A stretch of DNA of 64,000 bases, taken from contig QPFY01000004.1 in assembly GCA_003665825.1 (NCBI GenBank), positions 992,001-1,056,000 on the forward strand, written 5' to 3'. The position numbers and the translations under genes are program-made. The stretch is from Microbotryum silenes-acaulis (lineage: Eukaryota > Basidiomycota > Microbotryomycetes > Microbotryales > Microbotryaceae). Positions 1 through 12,782 of this stretch are shown in pieces (the first letter of the stretch is position 1; every line of letters begins with the position of its first letter). The notes under the pieces are model-generated. The model made no database searches. It was not told where the DNA came from and saw only the letters and a list, made by a program, of their open reading frames with translations.

Positions 1-36
1 ATCCGCGAGTGCTAACCTATCCCCCGCCTTGCTAAG

Positions 37-1118
37 GAACCGCCACTACGCCCACGTCGACTGCCCCGGTCACGCCGATTACATCAAGAATATGATTACC
101 GGTGCTGCCCAGATGGACGGTGGTATCATCGTCGTCTCGGCCTCGGACGGTCAGATGCCCCAGACCCGAGAGCACTTGTTGCTCGCGCGCCAGGTCGGCA
201 TCAAGAAGCTCGTCGTCTACATCAACAAGGTCGACCAGGTCGATGACCCGGAGATGCTCGAGCTCGTCGAGATGGAGATGCGCGACTTGCTCGCCACCTA
301 CGGCTTCGATGGCGAGGGCACGCCCATCGTCAAGGGGTCCGCCTTGGCCGCTTTGGAGGGTCGCGATGACAAGATCGGCAAAGATTCCATCATGGAGTTG
401 ATGGCCAGCGTCGATACGTGGCTCGATCAACCCCCGCGTGACTTGGAGAAGCCCTTCTTGATGCCCGTCGAGGACGTCTTTTCGATCCAGGGTCGTGGTA
501 CGGTCGTCACCGGTCGTGTCGAGCGTGGTACCATCACCAAGGGTGCCGAAATCGAGATCGTCGGCATGGGCGAGCTGTTCAAGACGACCCTGACCGGTAT
601 CGAGATGTTCCACAAGGAACTCGACCGAGGAGAAGCCGGTGACAACATGGGTGCCTTGCTCCGAGGTATCAAGCGAGAACAGGTCAAGCGAGGGATGGTC
701 CTCGCCGTGCCCGGCTCGGTCAAGCCCGCCCGCAAGTTCTCGGCGTCGCTGTACGTCCTCACCAAGGAGGAAGGCGGTCGCTACACCCCCTTCATGAACA
801 ACTACCGACCGCAGCTCTTCATCCGAACGAGTGACGTCACCGTCGGGTTGACGTTCCCCCCCGGTACGGAGAACGTCGATGAGAAGATGGTCATGCCCGG
901 TGATAACGTCGAGGTCGTCGGTGAGCTCGTGCACGAGATTGCGCTCGAGGTTGGATCGAGGTTCACGCTCCGAGAAGGCGGGAAAACAGGTTAGTGGTGG
1001 CGCTTTTGATTTCGTATAATGCAATCGATGTAAGATGGACTGACCTATCACTTTGATCACTGCAGTTGGTACCGGTATTGTCACTGCTCTCCTTGATACA
1101 CCCGCGGCCAAGAAGTAA
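37..1118 (+). CDS. TUF1: Mitochondrial elongation factor Tu, 3' part (5' end outside window)
   Basis: GTPase that delivers aminoacyl-tRNA to the mitochondrial ribosome. The window opens in an intron (branch-like GCTAAC at 11-16, acceptor AG at 35-36). Exon 37-989 encodes the G2/G3 region with [17 protein letters not shown], the NKVD guanine-specificity motif, and domains II and III. A second intron at 990-1065 (GTTAGT...CAG) leads to the last exon, 1066-1118. The join restores the usual EF-Tu ending EGGKTVGTG before the stop at 1116-1118. The P-loop and any mitochondrial targeting peptide lie upstream of the window. The mitochondrial assignment rests on closer similarity to bacterial EF-Tu than to eEF1A. 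Confidence 0.95.
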
Positions 1119-1608
1119 ACCTCTCAAATGCAATGGTGACTCTTGGGCAATACAATGCCCACATTAGAAAAAATGAGCCAACTGTTCCTTGGAGCAGCGT
1201 GGCAGTAGTACTCAATCTCCCCAGACGATCTCTGTAACAATCCACTCTCTCTCTCTTATCATGATGTGACCACCAAGAAACGCCTTCTTTGTTTGCTTTC
1301 CTGAAATCTCACCACTCCCATTTCTCTCACACACACTCTTTTACCACGTTAACCGTGAACGAAAATCTGTGCTCTTCCTCAGTTGAATGTTCAAGGCCTC
1401 AAACTAGCCAGAGAAGCAAGCGTGCCCTACATATTGAGGGGTTACTCGTCTCCTATTCTGCCTCATTTCGATTCCAGGTTTACAACGACTCGTCATCAGA
1501 CACTAGTAAGCGAATGACGAGCTTTTTCGAGAGCTGATGCGAATGAAGAGAAAAACTGAGCAACGAGAATCCCCCTTTTTTGATTATCAAAGAAGAACTA
1601 GTGACAGT
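1119..1608. other. Intergenic, TUF1 / RPL31 convergent 3' ends
   Basis: About 490 bp between two converging stop codons. It contains short pyrimidine-rich tracts (CTCTCT near 1240-1260). I see no coding exon or structured RNA; it should hold the two 3' UTRs and terminators. Confidence 0.5.
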
Positions 1609-2163
1609 TTACTCGTCGGCGTCAACGGCGGAGGTTTGCAGACCCTATGTTTTGGAGGCACACGAGGGAGGGATCAGTTCCTGCAAAGAAAAGCGATATA
1701 TTCCCCAGCTAGAGCCTTGCAAAACGCACCTTGAAATCCTTGGTCGGGACAAACGAGACCATGGTGTAGAGCTTCTCGTCCTTGGGGGCGTCCTCGTCGT
1801 CATTTCGGCGGCGGTGGCATCGCACTCGAATGCGGTGCGGCACGTTCTTAATCCCCTTGCCCCAGATGGCGGCGTTGAGGTTGACGTCGAGCAAGACCTT
1901 CTTGGTGCCCATCGCCTTGCGCGCAAACTCCTTGACGGCCTTGACGGCCGTAGGGGCACGCTGTGAAGCAGAGACACGAGAGCGCGCATTAGTATCCCCA
2001 GGTTACGGATGCCTTAGCCGAGTGGATGGAACGCTGTACGCACGTGCTTGAAGCCTTGGCCGTGAACCTTGGTGTGGAGGTGGATGGTGTACTCGCGGGC
2101 GACGACGTCGGTCAGGGCGGATCGCTGCTTGCGCTCGGGCTTGGTCTGTCGGGTGCGAACCAT
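1609..2163 (-). CDS. RPL31: 60S ribosomal protein L31 (eL31)
   Basis: Structural protein of the large cytosolic ribosomal subunit near the peptide exit tunnel. Three minus-strand exons join in phase: 2163-2044, 1960-1730 and 1644-1609, giving 128 residues, the normal eL31 length. Family landmarks are [19 protein letters not shown], the [20 protein letters not shown] stretch, the RNDDEDA segment and the conserved ending [13 protein letters not shown]. Intron 1 is GTGCGT...CAG and intron 2 GTGCGT...TAG. The start [17 protein letters not shown] is the only in-frame ATG near the conserved N-terminus. A CCCACAG acceptor-like site just upstream of the ATG hints at a 5'-UTR intron, common in ribosomal protein genes. 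Confidence 0.95.
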
Positions 2164-3230
2164 GGCGGAGGAAAGGAACTGTGGGAGAAGATGGATGTAG
2201 TGTCAGCTCCGGAGACATGGTGATCTTGGAACCGTGTGTATTTGGTATGGCGTAATCGTATTGAATACAGTCGAGAGCGTGTATGCTGTAGATCGTGTGT
2301 GGTGTGTCGTGGTCGAGTGCGGCTTTGCCCTGGGCCACTCCCAGCCTGCCTGCCTGCGATGCTGCCGACGCCTCCGCTCTGCAAGGCGTGCCGCCATGCA
2401 ATGCCCCTCGCGGCCACGATTGGTCGTCCACCAGTGCGTTCCCCTAGACGCAATCACACCCAGTTCATCCGATAAACATTCCATGCATGGTCTTCCCCCA
2501 TTTTGTCGTGTTCGTGGCCGTTGTAGGTGCTCCGTCGGCGATGGATGATCCCCGTGGTTTTTTTGCCCCGGCCATTCTACGCCCACCGCTGCTCTCTCCT
2601 CGTCGTCGTGAGCGAGCTGAGGCGCGGGCAGCTGAGGCAGGCGGCTCGAGAGACTGTCCCGTCGGGTCGTCGAGAGTGTGGCTTGGTCGGGAAGGAATTC
2701 AAGCGGATAGCACTGGTGTAGAAGAAAGCTTACGTGGTAGGTGTGGTGGTGTGGGTGGATGAGCGGAACGACGGGGGAAAGGGCTGGAAGTGGATCCAGT
2801 CGATGTCGCGAGACAACTTGGCCCGGCTGGCCCGTTCGCTCTCGTTCGCTCTCGTTCAGTCTGGTTCGCTTCTGTGCGCTTTGGCTGAGTCTGGTTGAGT
2901 TTGGCTGGCTCGCTCACCGCAGGCTCACCGCTGGCTCACGCTCTCCCGGCTCGGCCAAAAAAATGCCCACACGCGCCTGGAATCGCAGCTTCACGCGCTC
3001 AGGCGCAAGAGGACGGGTCAAAATCGGTCAAAACCCTCTTGCATTTTGGCCTGCGCCTGCCAGCGCCCGTCTGAGAGGGGAGGAGGGCGAGTTGGCTAGC
3101 TTGGCCCTGGCCAACACTCTCACCCACCCACACGCGAAGTGACGGCTGAGCTCGGAGCTGTCGTGGTCGCGACCCGTCCGGCACCCGCAACCTCATCTCA
3201 CCTCGCTTGCCCCTCCCCACCCACGCCACG
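2164..3230. other. Divergent promoter region RPL31 / SPT5
   Basis: About 1.07 kb between the divergent starts of RPL31 and SPT5. It is GC-rich with several short imperfect repeats (GGTTCGCT / GGCTCACCG-type units around 2840-2940). No conserved reading frame is recognised. It should carry promoters and 5' UTRs of both genes, possibly including a 5'-UTR intron of RPL31. Confidence 0.5.
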
Positions 3231-6200
3231 ATGCAATCCCAACACGAAGAAGAGGACAAAGCCTCGACCTCGAGCTTGGGTGATCGGCACGAGGCACCCA
3301 TACCCATGATCGATCCTGTCATCCTCGACGGCGACGGCGACGACGCGGACAAGGTCGTCGGCGAAGCAGCTGGCGATCAGACTTCGACGAACCAACCACG
3401 ACGACCGATCGTGGTTGATGAGGAGGAGGAAGAGGAAGATGAGGAGGGCGGGCAGGCGATGCAGAGCCCAAGGTCTGATTCGGTAGCGCCCTCTCTACCC
3501 AAGTCGGCAGCCAAGCGTACCTTGACCGACGTTCAGGACGAAGCCGATCAGAATCAGGATCAAAATCAGGACGATGATGAGGACGAGCAAGTCGGGGCAT
3601 CACGAAAGAAGAACGCTCGTTCCCGAGAAGAAGAGGATGATGATGACGATGACGAAGATCAGGACGACGACGACGAGCAGGACGAGGATGACGACGACGA
3701 CGACGACGAAGTGGGTGCCGGCTCACTCTCCATCCCGATGGCTTCCAGAGTGCTGACTCTGGTACGATCTTCTCCTGCAGGACTCGCATCGTGAAAGGGA
3801 TCGACCACGCAAGAAGAAGGTGTCTTGAAAATCGGGACTTGTCGTTGCAACAGAGCCCACCAAGCTGACTCCCGTTCCCCCACTCACTCTACAGAGGAGA
3901 AGACGCGCCGGAGGCAATCAGTTCCTCGATATCGAAGCCGATGTCGATGAAGATGAGGACGAGGAGGAAGACGAGGGAGAGGAAGGCTTTGTTGCTAACG
4001 GTCAGTCGTGTCGACCGATGCCTGCTGTTGGGCAATCTAGCTAATCCCCCCGGTGATGACCCCGCTCCGCAGATGACTTCATCGTCAATCAACGACGCGC
4101 ACCTCGAGGCGGACTGCTCGCGGATGGCGACGACGACGACATGGGTGATTTGGTAGAGGGCGAAGGCGATCTCGACGGTGATGCGTCCCATCGATTGTTG
4201 GATCGGCGACGTATGGCCAAGCGGGATCGCGAAGCCGCCGAACTCGCCGCCTCGTTCCGTGACCGCTACGGTAAATCCAATTACGTGGGTGAAGGCGATG
4301 CGGAATGGGCACCCAAAGCGCTCTTGATGCCGGGTGTGAACGACCCAAGTATTTGGGGTGTCAAGTGCAAGGTACGCTGCCCTTGAGCCACGCCTTATGT
4401 CCGCGGACCCGCTTGCTGACTTGCTTTCCGCTCGATCCACCGAACAGATTGGCCGAGAACGTGACCTCGTCATGTCCATCTCTCGCAAGGCCGCCGCCCT
4501 TGCAGCTTCCGACAATGCTGAGCCGCTCGAGATCATTTCGGCCATGCACCGCGATTCGCTCAAAGGGTTCATCTACATCGAAGCCCGCTCCGAAACGGCC
4601 GTGCGCAAGGCGTGCAACGGCCTGCTCAACATTTACATTAACGGCATCAACGGGTTGTTCCTCATCGACATTGAAGAGATGCCTGACTTGCTCAAGACGA
4701 AACAGAAGAAGCCCGAGATCAACGTCGGCGCTTGGGTACGAATAAAGCGCGGCAAGCACGCCGGTGACCTCGCGCAAATCATCGACTTTGCTGAGAATGA
4801 CGAAGAGCTCGTGCTCAAATTCATCCCTCGCATCGACCTGACGCCGAAGGAGGACACGCTTGGTTCGGACGGCAAGAAGCGCAAGAAAGGCTCGGGCAAC
4901 GTCGCGTTCCGACCGCCGCAGAACTTCTTCAATCCCGACGAGATCGTCAAGATCTACGGCGGCAAGGAAGTATCCCGGAAACCGGGGAAGCTGTTCGTCT
5001 TCCGAAACGAAGAGTACAGAAACGGCTACTGCGAAAAGTTGATGCGCATCACGGGGTTGACGCTCGAGGACGTGCAGCCGACGATCGATGAAGTCACGCG
5101 GTTCAACGATCGCAAGGGCGTCGACGGCGAGGTGCAAGCGATCGACCTCTCGGGCGTCGCTGAATCGTCGGGCAAGTCGATTTTGCAACCTGGTGACCAT
5201 GTGGACATCATCGAAGGTGACCAGAAGGGAATGTACGGTACGATCGAGACCGTCTTGAACGACGTCATTACGATCGCACCACATGCCGATCTCGACCTCG
5301 GGGACGCCAAGGTCGAGGTCCCGGCTAAGAGTGTGCGCAAACGCTTCACCCCCGGAGACCACATCAAGGTCATGGCCGGATCGAATGTCGACGAGACGGG
5401 TATGGTCGTCAAGGTGCAAGACGACATCGTGACGTTCCTGAGTGATTTGAGCATGCAAGAGGTCGACGTCTTCACCAAGGACGTGCGAGAGGCAGCCGAA
5501 GTTGGCTCGGGCGTCAACAACGTCGGCCAGTTCGAACTGCACGACCTCGTCCAGCTCAGCACGGAGAACGTCGGTGTCATCTTCAAGATTGAGCGCGACA
5601 TGTTCCGAGTGCTCGATCAGAGTCGTACGATGCGCCTGCTCAAGCCGAGTCAGATCTCGGGCAAGGTCTCGACGTTCAACGCTGTCGCAACGGACCACGA
5701 CGGGTACGACATCAAAGCTGGGGACGAGATGAAGGAGGCGACGAACGTGCGCGATGGGCTCAAGGGTCGGGTCCTGCACGTCTACCGAGGCGTGTTCGCC
5801 TTCCTATACAACCGCGAATACGCGGAAAACGGTGGGGTGTTCGTCACTTATGCTCGGTCCCTGGTCTCGACCGCCCCCAAAGCCAAGACGACCCGACCAG
5901 GAATGGGTCTCAACCCCGATCTCTTCGCTGCCCCCGCAGCGCCGCAAGCCACGGTCAACTTGTCAAACCGACCCGATGGCCGTATCCACCGTCGCGTCGC
6001 TATCGCAAAGGGTGGTCTCAAGGGCAACGTCGGAGTGATCAAGGACGTTGTCGGGAACCAGGCGCGCGTTGAGCTGCACAGTCAAAACAAGGTCGTTACC
6101 ATTCCGCTCGACTCGCTGCGCGAACAGTTGCCCGACGGTTCGCTCAAGCCGGGGCCTCTGGAGGAGCGGTCAAGCAACGGTGGAGGTTATGGTGCGCGAC

Positions 6201-7792
6201 CTGGTTTCAGCGGAGGTGTCGGTGGCTCACGACACGGCACGGCTACGAATACTGCTCCTCTCGGTGTACCCGGAGCTATGGGCGGCCGCACGCCCTTCCC
6301 GGCGTTTGGTGGTCGAACACCCGCGGCGCAATTTGCGGGGGGTCGTACGCCTGCTGTGCAGTTCGCAGGTGGACGCACTCCTGCGGTCGGTTACGGTGGT
6401 GCGACCCCCTTCGCTGCGGGTCGGACACCAGCCCACCCTGGGTTCGGCAACGCGACGCCGGCGTACGGCAACGGTAGCGGCAGCAGTGCGTTCAACCCGT
6501 CGGCGCGGACGCCATTTCACCCGGGAGGTGGTGCCTCGGTGCGTGTCGGTGGATCTGATGCCTTTAACGCGAGCTCGCGCACGCCGTACCATCCTGGAGC
6601 ACGCGACGATGGGCCCGGACGGGCTACGGACCCCAGAGGCAACCGAACACCGGCTTACAACGCGGGTGGGAGGACGCCGGCCTACGGCGTCCTGAACAAT
6701 GGGCGAGCGGAGGCTGACGAGCCGTATGCCGGAGCACCGACGCCGGGTGCCTACGCCGGTGCACCGACGCCTGGAGTCTACCACATCCCTGCGACACCCT
6801 ATGGATCAGCGCCGACACCTGCGGCTTACGCAGCTGCACCAACGCCGGCAGCGTACACTGGAGCACCGACGCCGGCTCCGAGTGGCAACTACTACGACTC
6901 CGAGTCTGCCCAGTCGGCACCGACAACGGCCGCGTCCAAGCCGCACGACTACAGCAGTGGGTACCAAGCCAAGACGCCGTACGACGCGCCGACGCCCTAC
7001 GCGGGCGTACCGACACCGTATGCTGGCGCACCCACTCCCGCGGCAGGTGGCTACGGAGGGTACAGTGCCCCGACTCCGGCCGCCTATGGTGCCGCCCCGA
7101 CTCCTGCAGCGTACGGCGCTGCTCCGACACCTGCAGCAGGCTACCAATCGTACCAGACTCCTGGCGTGTACCAAGGCGCCGCGACGGCGGCTGCCCAGCC
7201 TCTCGAGTACCAGCCTCGGCATGATTCGAAACAAGGTTTGCCGAGCGATTGGGTCGTTGAGGGCATTCGGGTCATCGTCACAAACTCGACATTCCAAGAG
7301 AACCGACTCGACGGCCAACATGGTGTGTTGTTTTCCCCATCATGTGGTCACGGAAGAGGCGCTGATAATCTCCTGATTTCTTTCTACAGCCATCATCAAG
7401 CAGACTGTCAACGGCCTGGCGAGCGTTGAGATCGTGTCGAACGGCGAGACGGTGCACCGCGTCCCAAACTCTGCCTTCACGCCGATGGAACCCGACCGTC
7501 CCGGCGAAACATGTCTTGGTGAGTGATGGATCGGACATTCAAGTGATTAAGCTACCTCGCGTAGCCACTGCTTATCACCTTTTGATTGTGCGCATAGTGC
7601 TCGCTGGACCGCATCGTGGCAAGAAGGCAGTGACGCAGTCGCGCGATGGATCGGAATGGATGGTCGCCATCGCAGGAGGTGAGTGCACATAGCGGCGCGG
7701 TGATCCGTCACATCGAGGCTGATCACCATCGTCTGGGACTTACAGCTGCGTCTACGGTCATTGATTCGAGCATCCTGACCATTGTCGAGTGA
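3231..7792 (+). CDS. SPT5: Transcription elongation factor Spt5 (DSIF large subunit)
   Basis: Nuclear elongation factor that with Spt4 binds RNA polymerase II and recruits capping and chromatin factors. Eight exons join in phase: 3231-3710, 3781-3819, 3895-4000, 4073-4371, 4448-7322, 7390-7518, 7598-7678 and 7746-7792, giving 1351 residues. The N-terminus is strongly acidic (long Asp/Glu runs), followed by DSHRERDRPRKKK. The NGN domain starts after SIWGVKCKIGRERD and includes GFIYIEARSETAVRKACNGL. Several KOW modules follow (VGAWVRIKRGKHAGDLAQI, LQPGDHVDIIEGDQKGMYG and others). The C-terminal region is full of GRTPA/APTPAAY repeats, the substrate for Bur1/Cdk9-type kinases. A last KOW-like module (VLAGPHRGKKAVTQS) ends the protein. 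Regulation by CTR phosphorylation is known for the family, not seen here. Confidence 0.95.
6283..7155 (+). repeat. Spt5 C-terminal repeat region (coding)
   Basis: In-frame degenerate short repeats inside SPT5. An early block has GGRTPA-type units; a later block has APTPxAY-type units with alternating Tyr and Thr-Pro. The conserved Thr-Pro pairs fit known CTR phosphosites. Confidence 0.85.
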
Positions 7793-8092
7793 TGAACGAG
7801 CGGATCTGAAAGAACGCCCACCAGTAAGAATGCATTTGTGGTGTAGGGGAATGTTTCTCCTTTTTTTTGCTACCTTTTTTGTGGTGTATCGAAAATCACG
7901 AGGAAATTACTACGCATTGTAACAACCCTGGAACGAATGGGCGTCCTTGAAACTGGGCACAGATTCTGGCAGACTGGAGCACTACTGGAGCAGACTCGGC
8001 ACTGGACTCGGCGAGCGCTTCGAGCCAAGTGCCTCGATCGCTCGCGTTTACGGCTTGTCACTGTCCCGACCACACCCCGACGTCTGAACAAG

Positions 8093-10560
8093 ATGGCCAG
8101 GATCACCCGTGCCCACAATGGCATGAAGAAGAAGGGAGAGGCTGGGGCGGCCAAGAATGTGAGTCGTCATGGCCGGAGCGGTGCACTGTGTGTCATGTCG
8201 TTGGCACACCACATTCGCCGTCCCTCCATGCCCGGTGCCAGCTGCCAGCGCGTGTGCGAAGCTCAAGCCAGCCCGCCCGATGGAAACTGATCACGCTTGC
8301 CTGCTCTACTCGATGATAGTACATCACGCGTAACCAAGCCATCAAGAAGCTGCAGTGCACCTTGTCGGACTTCCGTCGCTTGTGCATCCTCAAGGGTGAG
8401 TCTTCGTTCCAATCGTTGTCGTCCGGTCTTCGGGCTGGCTGGCTGCGAAGGCGGTCTCGGCGCGGGGTCGATCCTCCGCGAAGTGATCGCTGACGATCCA
8501 GACATCACATAACCCATCTGTTAGGCATCTACCCTCGTGAACCCAGGTCGCGCAAAAAGGCCAACAAGGGGTCGACCACCCCGGCCTCGTTCTACTATGC
8601 CAAGGACATCCAATACCTCTTGCATGAGCCCGTACTCGGCAAGCTGCGAGAGCACAAGGCTTTCGCGAAGAAGCTGTCGCGTGCGATCGGGAGGGGGGAG
8701 TGGCACCTCGCCAAGAACTTGGAAGAGTCCAAGCCTGTGTACCGTCTGGATCACATTATCAAAGAGCGGTGCGTTGACTTGCGTCAGGTGGGCTGTCGTT
8801 CTATTCGTTCTGGAGGCGGTACTGACCTCCGCCGCGCTTCCCTCGTCGAGCTCAGGTACCCGACCTTCATCGACTCGCTCCGAGACCTCGACGATGCCTT
8901 GTCCTTGATCGTCTTGTTCGCTTCTTTACCTGCGACGACGACGATCCCGGCTTCCATCATCGCCAACTGCACCCAGCTCGCAGCGCAATGGCAACTCTAC
9001 GTGATGCGCACCCGATCGCTGCGCAAGGTCTTCCTCTCGATCAAGGGTATCTACTTCCAGGCCGAGGTTCAAGGCCAGACCGTCACATGGCTCGTACCTT
9101 ACATGTTCACCCAGACCGTCAGTCTTGCTTTGAACTTGCTGCCAAGTGCTTGGGTATCTGGCAGCTGAGACTCGATTCGGCACATCTTCCCACAGATCCC
9201 TTCCGATCTCGACTACCGGATCATGCTCACGTTTCTCGAGCTGTACCAAACCTTGCTCGGTTTCGTCTTTTATAAGCTCTATACCGACATCAACCTCATC
9301 TACCCGCCTAGGCTCGATCAGGTGCTCGATGAGCATGGAGCCGGTATCGGTGCGCTCTTGCTCGAGGAGAACGGCCAGGGTTTGGTCGTCGTGCGAGATG
9401 ATGCGGCGCAGGCAGCCGAGTCGGCGGGCACCGAGAAGCGCAAGCCCAACGCCAAGGACGTCCGAAAGCAGATCAAGCAGATCGGTCTCGGTGGCAACGA
9501 CGCCCAGCCCGCGCTCGAGGATGACGAACAACGTGTCGCCGCTGCGGCTTCGAACGATACCAGTGCCGCCCAGGAGCTCGACGTCTTCCCTTCGAACGGT
9601 GCCGGTGACGAGGCCTTGCAACCCGAGGCGACTTCGGCTGCAACCGGCCTCTTTGAAGGCTACTTCTTCTACCTCTCGCGCGAGGTGACTCGGCCGACGC
9701 TTGAGTTTGTCATTCGCTCATTCGGTGGTCAAGTTGGATGGGATGCCGTGCTCGGAGCTGGCTCGCCGTTCGAAGAGAACGACGCTCGCATCACCCACCA
9801 CGTCGTCGATCGACCGGTCGTCGCCGGCGCACCGCCGCGCTCGCACCCTGGAAAGCGAGCTTACATCCAACCCCAATGGGTCGTCGACTGCATCAACCGA
9901 AGGACGCTGTTGCCGACGGATCAGTACGCACCCGGCCAGGTTTTGCCGCCCCATTTGAGTCCCTTCGTCGATGAGGACGAGGTCCGCGAGCGAGGTGGTT
10001 ACGTGCCGATGGAGGCGAGGAGGATTGGTGAAGCCGACGTTGTCGACGCCGATATGGATGCTGAGCAAGACGAGAACGAAGACGACGATGAGGACGACGA
10101 AGAGGATGACGACGATGATGAAGAGATGGACGAGGACGAGGAAGTTGAGGAGGTTGCGAGCAAGGGCAAGAAGGGCAAGACGCCGGCCCCTGCGCTCTTG
10201 GCGGCCGCCAAGGATCCCAAGAACGCAGCGTTGCTTCACGCTGCTGAACTCGAGGCCGAGTCGAGGGGTATCGAGCCGGCGCAGTTCGAGGCTGAACTCG
10301 CGAGCGAGACCAAGAAGGCCAAGAAGGACGCCGCTGGTCCGGGGGCCAAGGGTCCCAAGGCGCCCAAGAAGGTCTCGAGGAGCCAAGAGGAGCAGTTGGC
10401 GAGCATCATGCTGACGGGAAAGCAGAAGAAGCTCTACTCCAAGATGGTCTACTCCAAGGACCGTCGCGCGGAGGAGACGGCCAAGTTGGTCGCGAGGAAG
10501 AAGGAGCTCGAGAAGAAGCAGCAGAAGAGGGGCACAAAGGGCGATCAGGTCGGATTGTGA
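8093..10560 (+). CDS. NOP7: Pescadillo homologue, ribosome biogenesis factor of the PeBoW/Nop7 complex
   Basis: Nucleolar protein needed for 27S pre-rRNA processing and 60S assembly. Exons 8093-8158, 8320-8395, 8525-8768, 8856-9117 and 9196-10560 join in phase to 670 residues. The Pescadillo N-domain is clear: an [23 protein letters not shown] segment, then [33 protein letters not shown] and the [16 protein letters not shown] region. A BRCT domain follows ([20 protein letters not shown] to [11 protein letters not shown]). Then come an Asp/Glu-rich tract at about 10050-10150 and a basic, Lys-rich C-terminus, all typical of the family. The start was chosen as the ATG opening [18 protein letters not shown]. 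Confidence 0.95.
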
Positions 10561-11305
10561 TTCACTCTGTTCCTATCTTTGTTCCAAACTTGTTTCTTTT
10601 GTGCATGTGGTATCATGTAAAGTATAGCGATTGCGCTCAATCCCCCGGGTGTGCTGAGTAAGCTGAAGAGGGTCGCGATGCAGCCCTTCAATGTCTTGGT
10701 ACGAATCACGAGATCGAAACTGGCCTGAAAAGGATAACCGAAGTCATCGCCCTCTGTGAATCAGATCGCACTCAAGATCATATCGTCGCAAGTCCGCGGA
10801 CTTTGAGTGCGGAGGAGCGTCAACGCGTGCGCTGTGAGGATGATGTCAGCAGCAGCGCGTCAGGCACCAGGGGCTTTCTGCGTGACGCGCAGGCGCGACC
10901 GTCACCCATAGCCGTGTCTGAGACTTTGCGCCCACCACCGTCGAAAGTCGATCTCGGCGTCATGCGGATTTTGCACTTCGCACTCGACGGATCCGATGCC
11001 AAGCGTGTTCATTCGCGAAAACGATTTTTCGTTGGTTGGAACTCTGGGCCTACAAGCCTATCTCAACTTGCATTTGGTGGCTTAGATGTGTTTCATGTCT
11101 GCAATCAAGTCAGCCTAATAAGAGCCTTGTCGCAGAACCGTGCCTCAGACCGGCTCAGAGGACATAAGCCAATTCCCTCTTTGGACCGAACGCGAGCCCG
11201 TGCCTCTCGAGTCTGCTTACTCCCCATCACGAACCTTTGTTTTCTTGTTTCGACCTTCCCGCTCTCGGCCCTCGCTCGTTTCTATTCCGCATCTCGTCTG
11301 GTACG
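10561..11305. other. Intergenic, no gene seen
   Basis: About 745 bp between the NOP7 stop and the next start. Neither strand gives a protein family I recognise. It should contain the NOP7 3' UTR and the promoter of the downstream cell-surface gene. Confidence 0.5.
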
Positions 11306-12782
11306 ATGGTGTCCGCCATCCCTTTCGTTGTCGTGGTCGTTCTGGTCGCCATCGGGGCACCCTCACCCGCCATGACCGCGCCCGTCGACCTCGTCGGAGC
11401 CCGAGTAAAGCGTTCGTCTGCTCGATCCCCCGTCGCCGATGGTATACTCGACATGGCGAAACGGTCAACAATATGGAGCGATGAGCCGATAGCTCCTGTC
11501 GAGTTCATTTCGTACTGGCCAGCCATAACTTCGCCGCTGCACAACCAAGTCCTGAATGAAGGCGAATCGTTCGAACTCGCTTGGTGAGTTCCAGAGGCGT
11601 TCGAGCGCGGTATTCCGCTTCATTCGAGTTTTCGAATATGTTTTGTGTGTATAGACATGCCTTATACCTCGGCCAGGGGTCAGGGTGGGCTGCACCTCGG
11701 TTTGCCTTTGACGCGTCGGTCTCGATGATCGCTTGGCGCTGCGCTTGCCCAGCGACGCGACAGCCGGACGAGGCTAGTCGAACTTGCAACGGCACGACTG
11801 CCTAGCAACGGGCCGGCCGACTCGGGGAATCTGCACCCGTTGTGCTATCTGTCCCAAAGGAAGGGGGCGCAGTATGCACCAACCCAAAACACACGATTGT
11901 GCCATTCCTTCAAGCTGTTCGGAGGCAAGGAACTGACCAGTCGACGTCCTCTCCCATACGCCTTGCCCATTCGCTCCTCCAATGCACGCGCTGTCCTCCC
12001 AAAAACATGTCGTCTCTCGACGCAAACTCTCACAGGAACAACACCTTACCACCATGTTCGTCCCTGACTTGCACCTCTGTTGGTCGTTCCTTGCATCCCA
12101 ACACCTGACTAACCGAATCTTGGCCCACTTATCGTACCCAATTCCCCCTGGTCGAATTTTCCTCGGTGCCCAAACAACAGATGCCTCGAACCAATACTCG
12201 CAGAATGCCCTACTCCTGCTGGGATACATCTCGCCGTACAGCGAGGGACTCCATCTCGATGTGGACCATCCTTTGGGCACCAACATCTCACTCTATAACG
12301 GCGCAAATACCTTCAACTTTACCCTGCCGACCAATCTCACAACGCGCAATTCTTACGTCCTCGTCCTCGGGTCGACGTCGAACGCGGGACCACCCTTTAC
12401 CATTCGCGGTACCGGCCCTGCGGACCCCGAGGCGAGTGAGTCTGCTTCGTCGACTACAGGTCGGATGATCGAGGCCCTCCCGACGACGTACATTCTCGGC
12501 GGCGTGACGACCGTGGTCAATGGACCGAGTACCACCACCGCCGCTGCACCCACCGCCGCAAGCCCAACACCTGCACCGGGGTCAACATATGCCGGTGCCA
12601 CGGCCTCGCCCGTCGTGGCGATCGTCTCGTCTTCGAGTAGCACAGCCACACTGACCACCTCGGCGGCCGCGGCCGAGTCCAACACGACGTCTCGGACCAG
12701 TTCGGCGCATCACTCGACGAAGATCAACACGCCCCTATTGGCCAGCGTCCTCATCGGCCTCGGCTACTTTGCCTTATGCTAA
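11306..12782 (+). CDS. Secreted, GPI-anchored Ser/Thr-rich protein with Kre9/Knh1-like N-terminal domain
   Basis: Probable cell-surface or wall glycoprotein. Three exons join in phase: 11306-11583, a 20-nt microexon 12036-12055, and 12181-12782, giving 299 residues. It opens with a signal peptide (MVSAIPFVVVVVLVAIGAPS). A Kre9/Knh1-type beta-sandwich domain follows: ITSPLHNQVLNEGESFELAW, NNTLPP, LLLLGY, HLDVDHPLGTN and ending GPPFTI. A long Ser/Thr/Ala/Pro linker suits O-mannosylation. A hydrophobic tail (LLASVLIGLGYFALC) after small residues looks like a GPI-attachment signal. Intron 1 (452 nt) is long for this locus and the second donor is GTTCGT, so the middle exon is inferred from phase and family fit rather than from strong splice sites. 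Confidence 0.7.

Noticed and set aside
32..1111. Minus-strand 359-codon open frame opposite TUF1
   Set aside because: Antisense shadow caused by strong codon bias in EF-Tu; composition is Asp/Leu/Val-rich with no family resemblance, and it crosses the TUF1 intron.
3640..3712. GAC/GAT repeat as a microsatellite of its own
   Set aside because: It encodes the acidic N-terminus of Spt5 in frame; a similar acidic tract in NOP7 has the same explanation.
4361..5779. Minus-strand 472-codon open frame opposite SPT5
   Set aside because: Lies wholly opposite conserved Spt5 NGN/KOW coding sequence; no recognisable domain.
11840..12108. Open frames inside the long intron of the GPI-protein gene
   Set aside because: No splice-compatible phase as one exon and no family similarity; only the 20-nt stretch at 12036-12055 fits.
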